Assembly (NCBI GenBank): GCA_033807695.1
Contig: CM066302.1
Location: 1,054,001 to 1,118,000 of the forward strand
Length of the DNA stretch: 64,000 nucleotides
Direction of reading: 5' to 3'
Origin: Daedaleopsis sinensis
Taxonomy: Eukaryota; Basidiomycota; Agaricomycetes; Polyporales; Polyporaceae
This document shows, piece by piece, positions 45,946-56,222 of this stretch; position 1 is the stretch's first letter, and each line of letters begins with the position of its first letter. Below the pieces are notes generated by a model that saw nothing but the letters and a program-made list of their open reading frames with translations, ran no database searches and had not been told where the DNA came from. The position numbers were made by a program, and so were the translations under genes.

Positions 45946-47288
45946 CTAGTTGACCATCTTCTTCAAGTCGTTGAAGCGCTGCCACGCGGCCGCGACGGTG
46001 TCGTTGAAGACGCGTTCGATGGCTTGCTCAGACTTGGGGCCAAGGCGGGTGCGATACATAGGCGGCTCCATTCGGGACTTGATCTCATTCCAGTGGGCGA
46101 TGGCGTCCTCGATAGAAGGTCGCTTGCTGGGCTCGTCTTGCTTCATATCGGCGATCAACGAGCTCAGGAACTCCGTGTGATGGTACTTCTGATAGAGCAT
46201 GTAAGTGAGCACGAACGCAGTACGTGGGGCGATCTCACCTGTTCAAACTCTTGGGAGTACACGTTTCCGAGAGAGAAGATGTCGACTTTGAATGGGTCAT
46301 ACGGGACGTCGGGGGATAGTTCGGGGACGTCTCGATCCCGGCCTACCTTTCCAACGACAAAGGATGGTGATCCTGGAGCGAAACGCGTAGAGAGCCCGAA
46401 GTCGATGTAGAAATATCGTACGGGGTGCTCCGTCCGTGTGAGGGGGGTAATTTCATATAGAGCATCTGGGGTGAAATTCCGTCGTATAGGATGATGTCCC
46501 TCAGGATAGAGTTGCCGAGCATCCATCATAATGTTGGGTATGGATATGTCACTGATCTACGTGAGCAGGATCCCATGTCTCCTTCCTAAAGAGAGCCCTA
46601 CCGATGAGCGACGCGGTGTCTGTGCATGAATGCGAGACCCTGAGACAATGTGAGAATTCTAATGACGAATCATTGGTAAATTCATGAGCATACCTCGAGG
46701 GTCTGGTCCACGAAGTCAACGACTTCAGATACCATGTAGAAAGGAGGATCGTTGCAAGGATAGAGATAAGGCATGACCATCAGACACCATTGTGGAACAA
46801 GGGCATCCGGAAGGACTTCGAGTATTGATACGCAATGGTTCTGTGTGTCGTTCAACGATGTCAAGAATTGCGCTATTCGAACTTCTTCCGAGTCCTTCTC
46901 TACGGCTTTAACGACCACCAGCGCATCGTCCATGCGACGTCTCGCATCTATGAGTTCGAGTTCCTGTGACAAGCGAGATGAGCTTTGGAACTCCCAACAC
47001 CAACTTGAAGGTGACGGTCGGACTGCGACCTACCAGACACTTGATGGAATCTTCACAAAAGTACGGGTCCATATTTGTGCCAATCCAAGAGGGCTTCCAG
47101 TCCGGAGAGTAGCGCGGTCTCAGACTGTAGCCATGTCGGTCTAGATGTAGTTGACGTTCCTGCCAAAAACGTTCGGAAGGGAGAAGATCGTAGACGCCGA
47201 GCTCGGTTAATCGAGCGGACCGTTCGGCGTGTTCGTCACTCATCGTAGCATGTCGCGGTATCCGCCTTTTGTTAGCGGGAGTGAACAT
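45946..47288 (-). CDS. Kinase F of the divergent pair (array 2)
   Basis: Exons (transcription order): 47288-47034, 46963-46694, 46639-46602, 46551-46239 and 46188-45946, 372 residues. It belongs to a second subfamily: MFTPANKRRIPRH, GYSLRPRYSPDWKPSW, VVVKAV with the ATP lysine, FMHRHRVAHRD with HRDISIPN, YIDFGLSTRF, and YDPFKVDIFSLGN. The C-terminus ends NDLKKMVN. Exon lengths after exon 1 are identical to those of array 1 kinases, which shows common descent. Divergent from P5, 447 bp apart. Confidence 0.82.
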
Positions 47289-47735
47289 CGCTTGAGCAGA
47301 TGCGAGCAGAGATGTGAGCGGAATACAGCGTTGCAACGCGCTCGCCGCTCACCAGTGTGGATGGACCGGAGGAAGAGGGAAACGTGTAGGCAACGTGTAT
47401 TTGGTGATTATTCCCAAATTGGTAACTACGTTTGGGCGGCATGGAATGCCCACAGTGACTCCGAGCCCATCAGCACGCACATCTTGAACGTTGAACGCGT
47501 ATGCCTTCTGCACCTAGCAAGCCATACCACACTTAGATACTGGGCTCGCACAGCCCAGTCGCGTGAGATCATACACGCTTCCGCCAACATAAGTAAGGCT
47601 CTGACTCGTCATGTCGGACTTGCCTCAATCACCCCAACTTTCCTCTCCTCTCTGCCCCGCACACGACTATCCATCAGCGCCACCAGCACACTACCATTAC
47701 TCTGCGTATCAAGTTGGCCTCTTGCAGCTCTCTCC
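47289..47735. promoter_or_regulatory. Bidirectional promoter of kinase F and P5
   Basis: The equivalent of the array 1 box is CCCAAATTGG at 47413-47422, followed by TAACTACGTTTGGGCGG, about 125 bp before the kinase ATG. The central palindrome has drifted from CCATATATGG, but the GGTAACTACGTT tail is kept. Confidence 0.5.
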
Positions 47736-48921
47736 ATGGCTGCCATAGGCTACGAGATGTTCGGATTCGCGGCAAGCATTCTGGGAACGGCCTTCCTGAT
47801 CCCTCTTGCGTACGCTTTGGTGACTGGAGGTCTACCTTCGGCTAGAATGCAGACCCTGGATGTCCTTCTGACCGAGACGGAATCACTCCTACGCACCGCT
47901 CTTCAGGAAGGCACTATCGACTACAAGTACTATCAGCTGGCGTTTCAGGAGGAAATGTGGAAGTACGTCACCTACTATTGATCACTGAGCATCTGCTGCT
48001 GACCACAACATGCCACCCATTAAGTAACAAGATGACGATCGACCAATTTCGTGCATGTGTCTATAACATAAGCGGTTGGTGGGAGGAGTTGAGGTTCTGG
48101 CTCACGGGCCTTTCAAGCGAAATCGGACTAACGATACATCACCTCAACATCCTGCGCGGAAAGATTGCAGTGAGTGACCAGTAGTATTCTATTCATCAGC
48201 AATCTGAACGACTTGATTCGTACAGTTTCGTAGCTCTCAAGGAAGGAGCCAATTAGGGAGGATGGGCTGCACCACCAATCCCGCACTGGTGATATACTCT
48301 CAAGGTTTGTCTCTTGAACTGAGTCGACAATCAGTTCGCTAGTTGACACTCGTTACAGAGCCGATCTCTAACCTCGTCCTTCCTGTCGCTCCTCCGAATG
48401 CTGCCGCCACCCCGCAATCCCATGTCGCGGGAGCGCCGGGCGTTGCGACAAAACTCCCTGAGCACGCTCTGGTCACGACCACCGTATCCCAGCCTGAGCG
48501 CCCGCACACTGTCGTCCAGTCTCACGACACGACCGAGTACACGGGATGCGCTGAACCGCTGCTGGCCAACAAGGCCATACCTCCCCTAGTGTTTCGCAGT
48601 GACACACCGGATCGAGCTCAGAGAGCCGAGAACCGGCGTGCTACGAGAAACACCCTCCTCGACTTCGGGCGCAAGCTTGTGCGCTACCGTGACGAATGCC
48701 ATGGCACGTCTCCGGTCCCCATATTGCCCCTCAAGCAGCAGAGCACGCATACGGGTCGCTTTGGAGCACTCACCAGCCTGTTCCGCGGCGCAGACATGAC
48801 GCTTCCTCGTCATACGAGTGATTTCACGGCCCCAACGACCGCCGAGAAAGCCAGTGATGATGCGATCGACTGGATGGAGAAGGGACGCGTCGTTTTCCAG
48901 GTACAGCTACCGATCCGATGA
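47736..48921 (+). CDS. Partner protein P5 (unknown function)
   Basis: Exons 47736-47962, 48025-48169, 48226-48304 and 48359-48921, 337 residues. The N-terminus YEMFGFAASILGTAFLIPLA is hydrophobic. LLTETESLLRTALQEG aligns with the array 1 partners. Exon 2 gives YNISGWWEELRFWLTGLS, exon 3 MGCTTNPALVIYS. Exon 4 has NLVLPVAPPNAA, LLDFGRKLVRYRDECHG, GRFGALTSLFRG and MTLPRHTSDF, ending EKGRVVFQVQLPIR. The exon 2 acceptor is AAG (TTAAG|T), inferred from exon length and frame. Same gene plan as P1-P3, clearly diverged in sequence. Confidence 0.75.
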
Positions 48922-49269
48922 CTTCGAAGTTCGCGCGTCGCAGCTGCCCATCTGCGTTCGCCGCTTGTCGCATCGCATACACAGGATCATCCTGGCAGTT
49001 GCGTTCGCTGTGACCTGTCGGCAGTGTCCACTGTCATGCGGCCTCCTCGCTACCATGTCTATGATCATCATCCTTAGTCATGCCTCACTTATCCCTCGCC
49101 GACTCGGAACGTACTGTGTATTTGATCCCCTTGTGGTGCTTGCATGTACATGAACCTGATAGAACTGTCCTTGTCTTTCTGTTGTTCCTGGCACACTATT
49201 ATGGAGCGTTTCATGAGGCAACACAGTGTCACTCTAGCGGTAACACGCCACTCCGAGCACTCCCGCAGA
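48922..49269. other. 3' flank of P5
   Basis: No gene seen. It is closely repeated after P6 (52896-53225). Confidence 0.45.
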
Positions 49270-49560
49270 AGCTTAAGGGAGCATGAGAAGTTGGATAGGG
49301 CGGGGGACACGCACACACCCCGGGCCGATGGACGTGCCGTAGAACATCTTCCAGTTCTCGGCGGCGTGCCTGACGGTCATCGCGTTCGCACTATACATAA
49401 ACGGGTTGGTGGTAACTGCATGTGTACGTCTTGCTTTCCTTCGCACCGGCGAAGCCGATGATGCGACGACCGCAGACGGCGGCGTCTTGGAAGCGCTGCG
49501 CTTCCGAGTCGAAGTCGCTCGAGGTGCAGACATCGGCCTGTACTATTTCCAATGAGACTG
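49270..49560. pseudogene. Conserved tail segment, possible exon relic (copy 1 of 3)
   Basis: A segment repeated at 53230-53480 and 55790-56040. Its minus-strand translation keeps AENWKMFYGTS here and AENWMMFYGTS in the third copy, and its composition looks coding, but no start, stop or splice pattern can be assembled. It is probably a piece of a gene that once followed the partner gene. Confidence 0.3.
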
Positions 49561-49936
49561 TTGTGCGTTCAGTGAACGGTTCAAAAGAAGAATTAAGGCG
49601 TACCAACTGTCGCATCAAGTCCCGTCGACGGCGGGTCCCACTCGAGCCTCGACTGGACTGCATCACGAGGGCGCGCGACGTCATCGATAGCTTCTCGGTG
49701 AAACGAACACTCATGGAGATTTGCAGCCTTCGTTCACGAGAGGAGTTTGTCACAAACCTATACAATCTCCAATGTCGATTGCACTAATAGCATCTAGCAC
49801 GAGAACATGATGAGATCGACAGCAAATATCAGAAGCTCCTGTAATCCCTGCAGTACTACTGGCATCGTCAACATTAGATATATGCGAGAAATTAACGAGA
49901 CGTCACCTCATCCATACAAAAGCATACATCCGACCC

Positions 49937-51271
49937 CTAGTTCACCATCCTCTTCAGGCTGTTGAAGCGCTGCCACGCGGCCGCGACGGTGTCGTTGAAA
50001 ACACGTTCAATAGCTTGTTCAGATTTAGGGCCAAGTCGGGTGCGATACATAGACGGCTCCATCCGCGACTTGATCTCGCTCCAGTGGGCGATGACATCCT
50101 TGATAGAAGGTCGCTTGCTGGGCTCGTCTTGCTTCATATCGGCGATCAACGAGCTCAGGAACTCCGTGTGATGGTACTTCTGATAGAGCATGTAAGTGAG
50201 CACGAACGCAGTACGTGGGGCGATCTCACCTGTTCGAACTCTTGGGAGTACACGTTTCCGAGAGAGAAGATGTCGACTTTGAATGGGTCATACGGGACGT
50301 CGGCGGATAGTTCGGGGACGTCACGATCGCGGCCTACCTTTCCAACGACATGAAATGGCGATCCTGGAGCGAATCGCGTAGAGAGCCCGAAGTCGATGTA
50401 GAAGTATCGCACGGGGTGCTGTGTCCGTGTGAGGGGGGTGATTTCGTATAGGGCATCTGGGGTGAAATTCCGTCGCACAGGATGATGTCCTTCAGGATAG
50501 AGTTGCTGAGCATCCATCATAATATTGGGTACGGATATGTCACTGAAATATGTGAGCAGGAATCCCCTGTCTCCTTACTAGAAAAACCCTACCGATGAGC
50601 GACATGGTGTCTGTGCAAGAAGGCTAGACCCTGAGACGATGTGAGAATCCTGATAGTAAAGCATGGTAGCTTTGAGAGCATACCTCGAGGGTCTGGTCCA
50701 CGAAGTCAACGACTTCAGATACCATGTAGAAAGGAGGATCGTTGCAAGGATGGAGATAAGGCATGACCATCAGACACCATTGTGGAACAAGGGCATCCGG
50801 AAGGACTTCGAGTATTGATACGCAATGGTTCTGTGTGTCGTTCAACGATGTCAAGAACTCTGCTATTCGCACTTCTTCCGAATCCTTCTCCACAGCTTTA
50901 AGAACAACCAACGCCTCGTCCTTACGACGTCTCGCATCTATGACTTCGCGTTTCTGTAATAAGGGAGATGGGTTTTGGAATTCAACATTGATGGGATGAT
51001 GATGATTGCGACCTACCAAACACTTGATGGAATCTTCACAAAAGTACGGGTCCATATTTGTGCCAATCCAAGAGGGCTTCCAGTCAGGAGAGTAGCGGGG
51101 TCTCAAACTGTAGCCATGTTGGTCTAGATGTGGTTGACGTTCCTGCCAAAAACGTTCCGAACGGAGAAGGTTGTAGACGCCGAGTTCGGTTGTACGGGCG
51201 GACCGTTCGGCGTCTTCGTCCCTCAATGTAGCATGTCGCGGTAACCGCCTTTTGTTAGTATGAGTGAACAT
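49937..51271 (-). CDS. Kinase G of the divergent pair (array 2)
   Basis: Exons (transcription order): 51271-51017, 50953-50684, 50630-50593, 50542-50230 and 50179-49937, 372 residues. MFTHTNKRRLPRH, GYSLRPRYSPDWKPSW, VVLKAV, FLHRHHVAHRD, YIDFGLSTRF and YDPFKVDIFSLGN are intact. The catalytic loop reads HRDISVPN. No lesion found. Divergent from P6, 439 bp apart. Confidence 0.82.
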
Positions 51272-51710
51272 CGCCTGAGCAGATGCGAGCAGAGAGGAGA
51301 GCGGAAAATGGAGCTGCAACGCGCTCGCAGCACTGCAGATGGGCCGGAAGAAGGAGAACAACGTGCAGACAACGTGTGTTTTGTGATCATACCCAATTTG
51401 GTAACTACGTTTGGGCGGCATGGAACGCTCAGAGTCCCTGGGCCCATCCGCTATGCCTTCTGCGCCAGGTAAGCCATAGCCCCCCAGCTTCTGGGTCGGA
51501 ATACACCAGTCGCATGTTACCAGCACGTTCTCTTGTTTGTTTGTACACGTCTCCGCCGACATAAGTACTGATGGATTGAGTCACTCACTGGACTCGCCAT
51601 CACCTCGACACTACTACGCCCCGGCGCATACCACTGCCATACCATACATCGACACTACCGACGCACTGCTATCCCTCTGCATACAAAGCTAGCCTCTTGT
51701 AACTCCTATC
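51272..51710. promoter_or_regulatory. Bidirectional promoter of kinase G and P6
   Basis: The box CCCAATTTGG lies at 51392-51401, followed by TAACTACGTTTGGGCGG, about 120 bp before the kinase ATG, in the same position as at F and H. Confidence 0.5.
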
Positions 51711-52895
51711 ATGGCTGCTATAGGCTACGAGATGTTCGGCTTCGCGGCAAGCATTCTGGGAACGGTCTTTCTAGTAATCCCTCTTGTGTACGCTTTATTG
51801 ACTGGAGGCATGCCTTCAGCCAGGATGCGGACTCTTGATGTTCTTCTGAGCGAGACCGAGACACTCCTACGCACCGCTCTTCAGGAAGGCACCATCGACT
51901 ACGAGGACTATGAGGTGATGTTTCAGGAGGGAATATGGAAGTGCGTCGCTTACTACATCAATCCCGGCGCATCTGCTGTTGACCACGACGTGCCCTTGAA
52001 GTACAAAGACTGAAGTAGATCAGCTGCGCGCAGTTGTCTACAGCATAAGCAACTGGTGGGACGAGTTGAAGTTGTGGCTCTTCGGTCTTTCACGCCAAAT
52101 CGGCTGTACGACGAGCGACCTGAATGCCCTGCGCAGAGACATCGCTGTGAGTGACTAGTGCTTAGTTCCTCGCAGCTGTTGAGCTGAACGACTTGATCGA
52201 TTCAGCTTTCTAGCTCTCACGGAAGGAACCAGCTCGGGAGGATGGGCTGCACCACCAACCCCACACTCGTGATATATGCCAAAGGTCTGTCCCTCAAATT
52301 CAGTCGGTAATCAGTTCACTTGCTCACGTACCTTTCAGAGCCCATTCGGAACCTCGTGCTTCCTGTGGCTCCCCCGAATGCCGCAAACATGCCGCAGTCC
52401 CACGTCGCAGGAGCGGCGGTCCTTGCGACAAAACTCCCTGAGCATTCTCAGGTCAACTTTACCAGATTCCAGCGCCCACACACTGCCGTCCAGTCTAACG
52501 ACGCGACTGAGCACACGGGACCCGCTGAGCCGCTGCAGGCCAACAAGGCCATACCTCCCCTAGTGTTTCGCAGTGACACGCCGGCTCGTTCTCAGAGAGT
52601 GGAGAACCGGCGTGCTACGAGAAACACCCTCCTCGACTTCGGGCGCAAGCTTGTGCACTATCGTGACGAATGCCACGGCACGTCTCCGGTCCCCATATTG
52701 CCCCTCAAGCAGCAGAACACGCATACGGGTCGCTTTGGAGCACTCACCAGCCTGTTCCGCGGCGCGGACATGATGCTTCCTCGTCATACGAGTGATTTCG
52801 CAACCCAAACTACCGCCGAGAAAGCTAGTGGCGATGCGGTCGACTGGATGGAGAAGGGACACGTCGTTTTCCAGGTACAGCTGCCGATCCGATGA
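51711..52895 (+). CDS. Partner protein P6 (unknown function)
   Basis: Exons 51711-51940, 52002-52146, 52206-52284 and 52339-52895, 336 residues. One codon is added in the hydrophobic N-terminus (FGFAASILGTVFLVIPLVYA). The shared blocks LLSETETLLRTALQEG, MGCTTNPTLVIY, GRFGALTSLFRG and MMLPRHTSDF are present, and it ends VVFQVQLPIR. Exon 2 again uses a GAAG acceptor. Intact as far as can be read. Pairs with kinase G. Confidence 0.75.
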
Positions 52896-53862
52896 ACTTC
52901 GAAGTTCGCGCGTTGCAGCTGCCCATCTGCGTTCGCCGCTTGTCGCATCGCATACACCGGATCATCCTGGCTGCTGCGTTCGCTGTGACCTGTCGGCAGT
53001 CCACTGTCATGCGACCTCCTCGCTACCATGTCTATGGTCAGCACCCTTAGTCATGCCTCACTTATCCCTCTCTGAGACTCCGACTCGGAACGTACCGTGT
53101 ATTTAATCCCCTTGTGGTGCTTGCATGTACATGGACCTGATAGAACTGTTGTGTTTCTGTTGTTCCTAGCACGTTATTGTTGCGCATTTTGTGAGGCAAC
53201 GCAGTTGTTATGACTAGCGATCTCTAGCGATACCACGCCACTCCGACCACATCTTCCAGCTCTCGGCGGCGTGCCTGAAGGTCGTCGCCTTCGCACTGGA
53301 AACGGGTTGGTGGTAACTGCACGTGTACGTCTTGCTCTTCTTCGCGCCGGCGAAGCCGATGACGCGACAGCCGCAGACGGCGTCCGACTCGCCCGTGGCG
53401 ACTTAGAAGCGCTGCGCTTCCGAGTCGAAGTCGCTCGAGGTGCAGACATCAGCCTGTATTATTTCCAATGAGACTGTTGTGCGTTCAGTGAACGGTTGAA
53501 AAGGAGGAAATGAGGCGTACCAACTGTCGCATCAATCCCCGTTCGACGGCGGGTCCCACTCGAGCCTGCCTCGACTCGACTGCATCCCGAGGGCGCGCGA
53601 CATTATCGATAGTCTTTCGGTGAAACGACCGCTCATGGATGTTTGCAGCCTCCGTTCACGAGAAGGGTTTGTTAATTGCACTAATAGCATCCACAGCATG
53701 TGAGCCATTCAGCTCATTTAGTCACTAGCACGAAAACATGGCGAGATCGGCAGCAAATATCAGAAGCTCCAGTGATCCCTGTAGTACTAGCATTGTTAAC
53801 ATTGGATATGTGAGCAATGAACGAGATGTCACCTCATCCATACAAAAGCATACATCCGACCC
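52896..53862. other. 3' flank of P6, tail segment and 3' flank of kinase H
   Basis: A repeat of 48922-49936, including the second copy of the tail segment (53230-53480). No intact gene. Confidence 0.45.
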
Positions 53863-55195
53863 CTAGTTGATCATCCTCTTCAAGTCGTTGAAGCGCTGCC
53901 ACGCGGCCGCGACGGTGTCGTTGAAGACGCGTTCGATGGCTTGCTCAGACTTGGGGCCAAGTCGGGTGCGATACATAGGCGGCTCCATCCGCGACTTGAT
54001 CTCGCTCCAGTGGGCGATGGCGTCCTCGATAGAAGGTCGCTTGCTGGGCTCGTCTTGCTTCATATCGGCGATCAACGAGCTCAGGAACTCCGTGTGATGG
54101 TACTTCTGATAGAGCATGTAAGTGAGCACGAACGCAGTACGTGGGGCGATCTCACCTGTTCAAACTCTTGGGAGTACACGTTTCCGAGAGAGAAGATGTC
54201 GACTTTGAATGGGTCATACGGGACGTCGGCGGATAGTTCGGGGACGTCTCGATCGCGGCCTACCTTTCCAACGACAAAGGATGGTGATCCTGGAGCGAAA
54301 CGCGTAGAGAGCCCGAAGTCGATGTAGAAATATCGTACGGGGTGCTCCGTCCGTGTGAGGGAGGTAATTTCATATAGGGCATCTGGGGTGAAATTTCGTC
54401 GTATAGGATGATGTCCCTCAGGATAGAGTTGCCGAGCATCCATCATAATGTTGGGTATGGATATGTCACTGATCTACGTGAGCAGGATCCCATGTCTCCT
54501 TCCTAAAGAGAGCCCTACCGATGAGCGACGCGGTGTCTGTGCATGAATGCGAGACCCTGAGACGATGTGAGAATTCTAATGACGAATCATGGTGAATTCA
54601 TGAGCATACCTCGAGGGTCTGGTCCACGAAGTCAACGACTTCAGATACCATGTAGAAAGGAGGATCGTTGCAAGGATGGAGATAAGGCATGACCATCAGA
54701 CACCATTGTGGAACAAGGGCATCCGGAAGGACTTCGAGTATTGATATGCAATGGTTCTGTGTGTCGTTCAACGATGTCAAGAATTGCGCTATTCGAACTT
54801 CTTCCGAGTCTTTCTCCACGGCTTTAACGACCACCAGTGCATCGTCCATGCGACGTCTCGCATCTATGAGTTCGAGTTCCTGTGACAAGCGAGATGAGCT
54901 TTGGAACTCCCAACACCAAGGTGACGGGACTGCGACCTACCAGACACTTGATGGAATCTTCACAAAAGTACGGGTCCATATTTGTGCCAATCCAAGAGGG
55001 CTTCCAGTCCGGAGAGTAGCGCAGTCTCAGACTGTATCCATGTTGGTTTAGATGTAGTTGACGTTCCTGCCAAAAACGTTCGGAAGGGAGAAGGTTGTAG
55101 ACGCCGAGCTCGGTTAATCGAGCGGACCCCTCGGCGTCTTCGTCGCTCAACGTAGCATGTCGCGGTAACCGCCTTTTGTTGGCCAGAGGCAACAT
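53863..55195 (-). CDS. Kinase H of the divergent pair (array 2)
   Basis: Exons (transcription order): 55195-54941, 54879-54610, 54556-54519, 54468-54156 and 54105-53863, 372 residues. Very close to kinase F (same HRDISIPN and ELELIDARRRMDDALVVVKAV). It opens MLPLANKRRLPRH. All splice sites look normal. Its partner across the promoter (P7) is mostly deleted, so it is functionally an orphan like D. Confidence 0.8.
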
Positions 55196-55424
55196 CGCCT
55201 GAACGGATGCGAGCAGAGAGGAGAGCAGAAAACGGAGTTGCAACGCGCTCGCCGCCCGCCTACACGGATGGGCCGGAAGAAGATAAAACGTGCAGACAAC
55301 GTGTGTTGGCGATTATTCCCGAATTGGTGACTACGTTTGGGCGGCATCAAGGAACGTCCTTGGATCCATCCGCTATGCCTTTTGCGCCAGGCAAACCTAT
55401 GGCTCACCATAGCTTCTGGGTCGG
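55196..55424. promoter_or_regulatory. Promoter region of kinase H
   Basis: CCCGAATTGG at 55318-55327 is the counterpart of the boxes at F and G, about 123 bp before the kinase start. The sequence runs straight into partner exon 4 material, so the partner promoter and exons 1-3 are missing. Confidence 0.45.
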
Positions 55425-55785
55425 AAGACCCCAAGTGCCTGATATCGGTGCGTTCTCGCCCATCCCGAACCTCGTGCTTCCTGTGACTCTCCCGAATGCT
55501 CCGAGCATGCCGCAGTCCCACGTCGCAGGAGCGGCGGGCCTTACGACAAAAATCCCTAAGCATTGTCAGGTCAACTTTACCGGACTCCAACGCCCGCACA
55601 CTGCCGTCCAGTCTAAGGACACGACGGGATCCGCTGAGCCGCTTCTGGCCAACAAGGCCATACCTCCTCTGATGTTCCGCAGTGACACGCCGGATGGAGC
55701 ATCCTGTGAGGCTACGCCGCTACGCAACGGTGTTATGACTAGCGGTATCACGGCACTCCGAACACTCCTGCGGAAGGGAGAATGA
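55425..55785 (+). pseudogene. Partner P7, internally deleted remnant
   Basis: Only part of exon 4 remains (PIPNLVLPVTLPNA, SHVAGAAGL, LLANKAIPPLMFRSDTPDG). It is fused upstream to promoter sequence and downstream, at about 55690, to the 3' flank, so GRFGALTSLFRG and MTLPRHTSDF are absent. The frame stays open to a stop at 55785, but without the N-terminal helix or the conserved C-terminus it is unlikely to work. Confidence 0.7.
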
Positions 55786-56222
55786 GAAGTTGGATAGGGC
55801 GGACACGCACAGACCCGGTGGACGTGCCGTAAAACATCATCCAATTCTCGGCGGTGTGCCGAGCGGTCGTTGTGTTCGCGCTGCCGGCGATCCGGGGCTG
55901 GTCGTACCTGTACGTGAACGCCTTGCTCTTCATCGTGGCAGTGAGTTTGATCATGTCGCGGCCGCAGATGACGTCTGACTCACCCGTGGTGACAGGAAAG
56001 CGCGGCGCTTCCGAGTCGAAGTCGCTCGAGGGGTAGATATCGGGGAACTCTGATGTCGTGTTCAAGCGCCCGTCGAAACCAACTCCACTCGTTCGCTCGT
56101 TCGTCGCGCACAACGGATTCGTTCGGATCGGATCGCATTTGGAACACACGTCTGACAGGAAGTATTTAGTTTAATGGTATGGGATTGAGCGAAAAAATAT
56201 CGACCTCACGCACAGGATGGCA
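55786..56222. other. Right border of array 2
   Basis: Third copy of the tail segment (55790-56040), then unique sequence leading to the stop codon of the next minus-strand gene. Confidence 0.45.

Larger units (their letters stand above)
45538..56040. repeat. Tandem duplication of the kinase/partner module (array 2)
   Basis: Three direct units, about 45.54-49.55, 49.55-53.47 and 53.47-56.04 kb. Kinase F to G is offset by 3991 bp and G to H by 3926 bp. Each unit begins with a segment matching the last codons of the oxidoreductase (TTGTGCGTTCAG near 45548, 49560 and 53475), then the kinase 3' flank, the kinase, the partner, and a shared 3' tail. The third unit has lost most of its partner gene. 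Confidence 0.88.

Noticed and set aside
15640..56040. Transposon as the cause of the repeats
   Set aside because: No reverse transcriptase, integrase or transposase, no clear terminal inverted repeats or long terminal repeats, and no target-site duplications could be seen.
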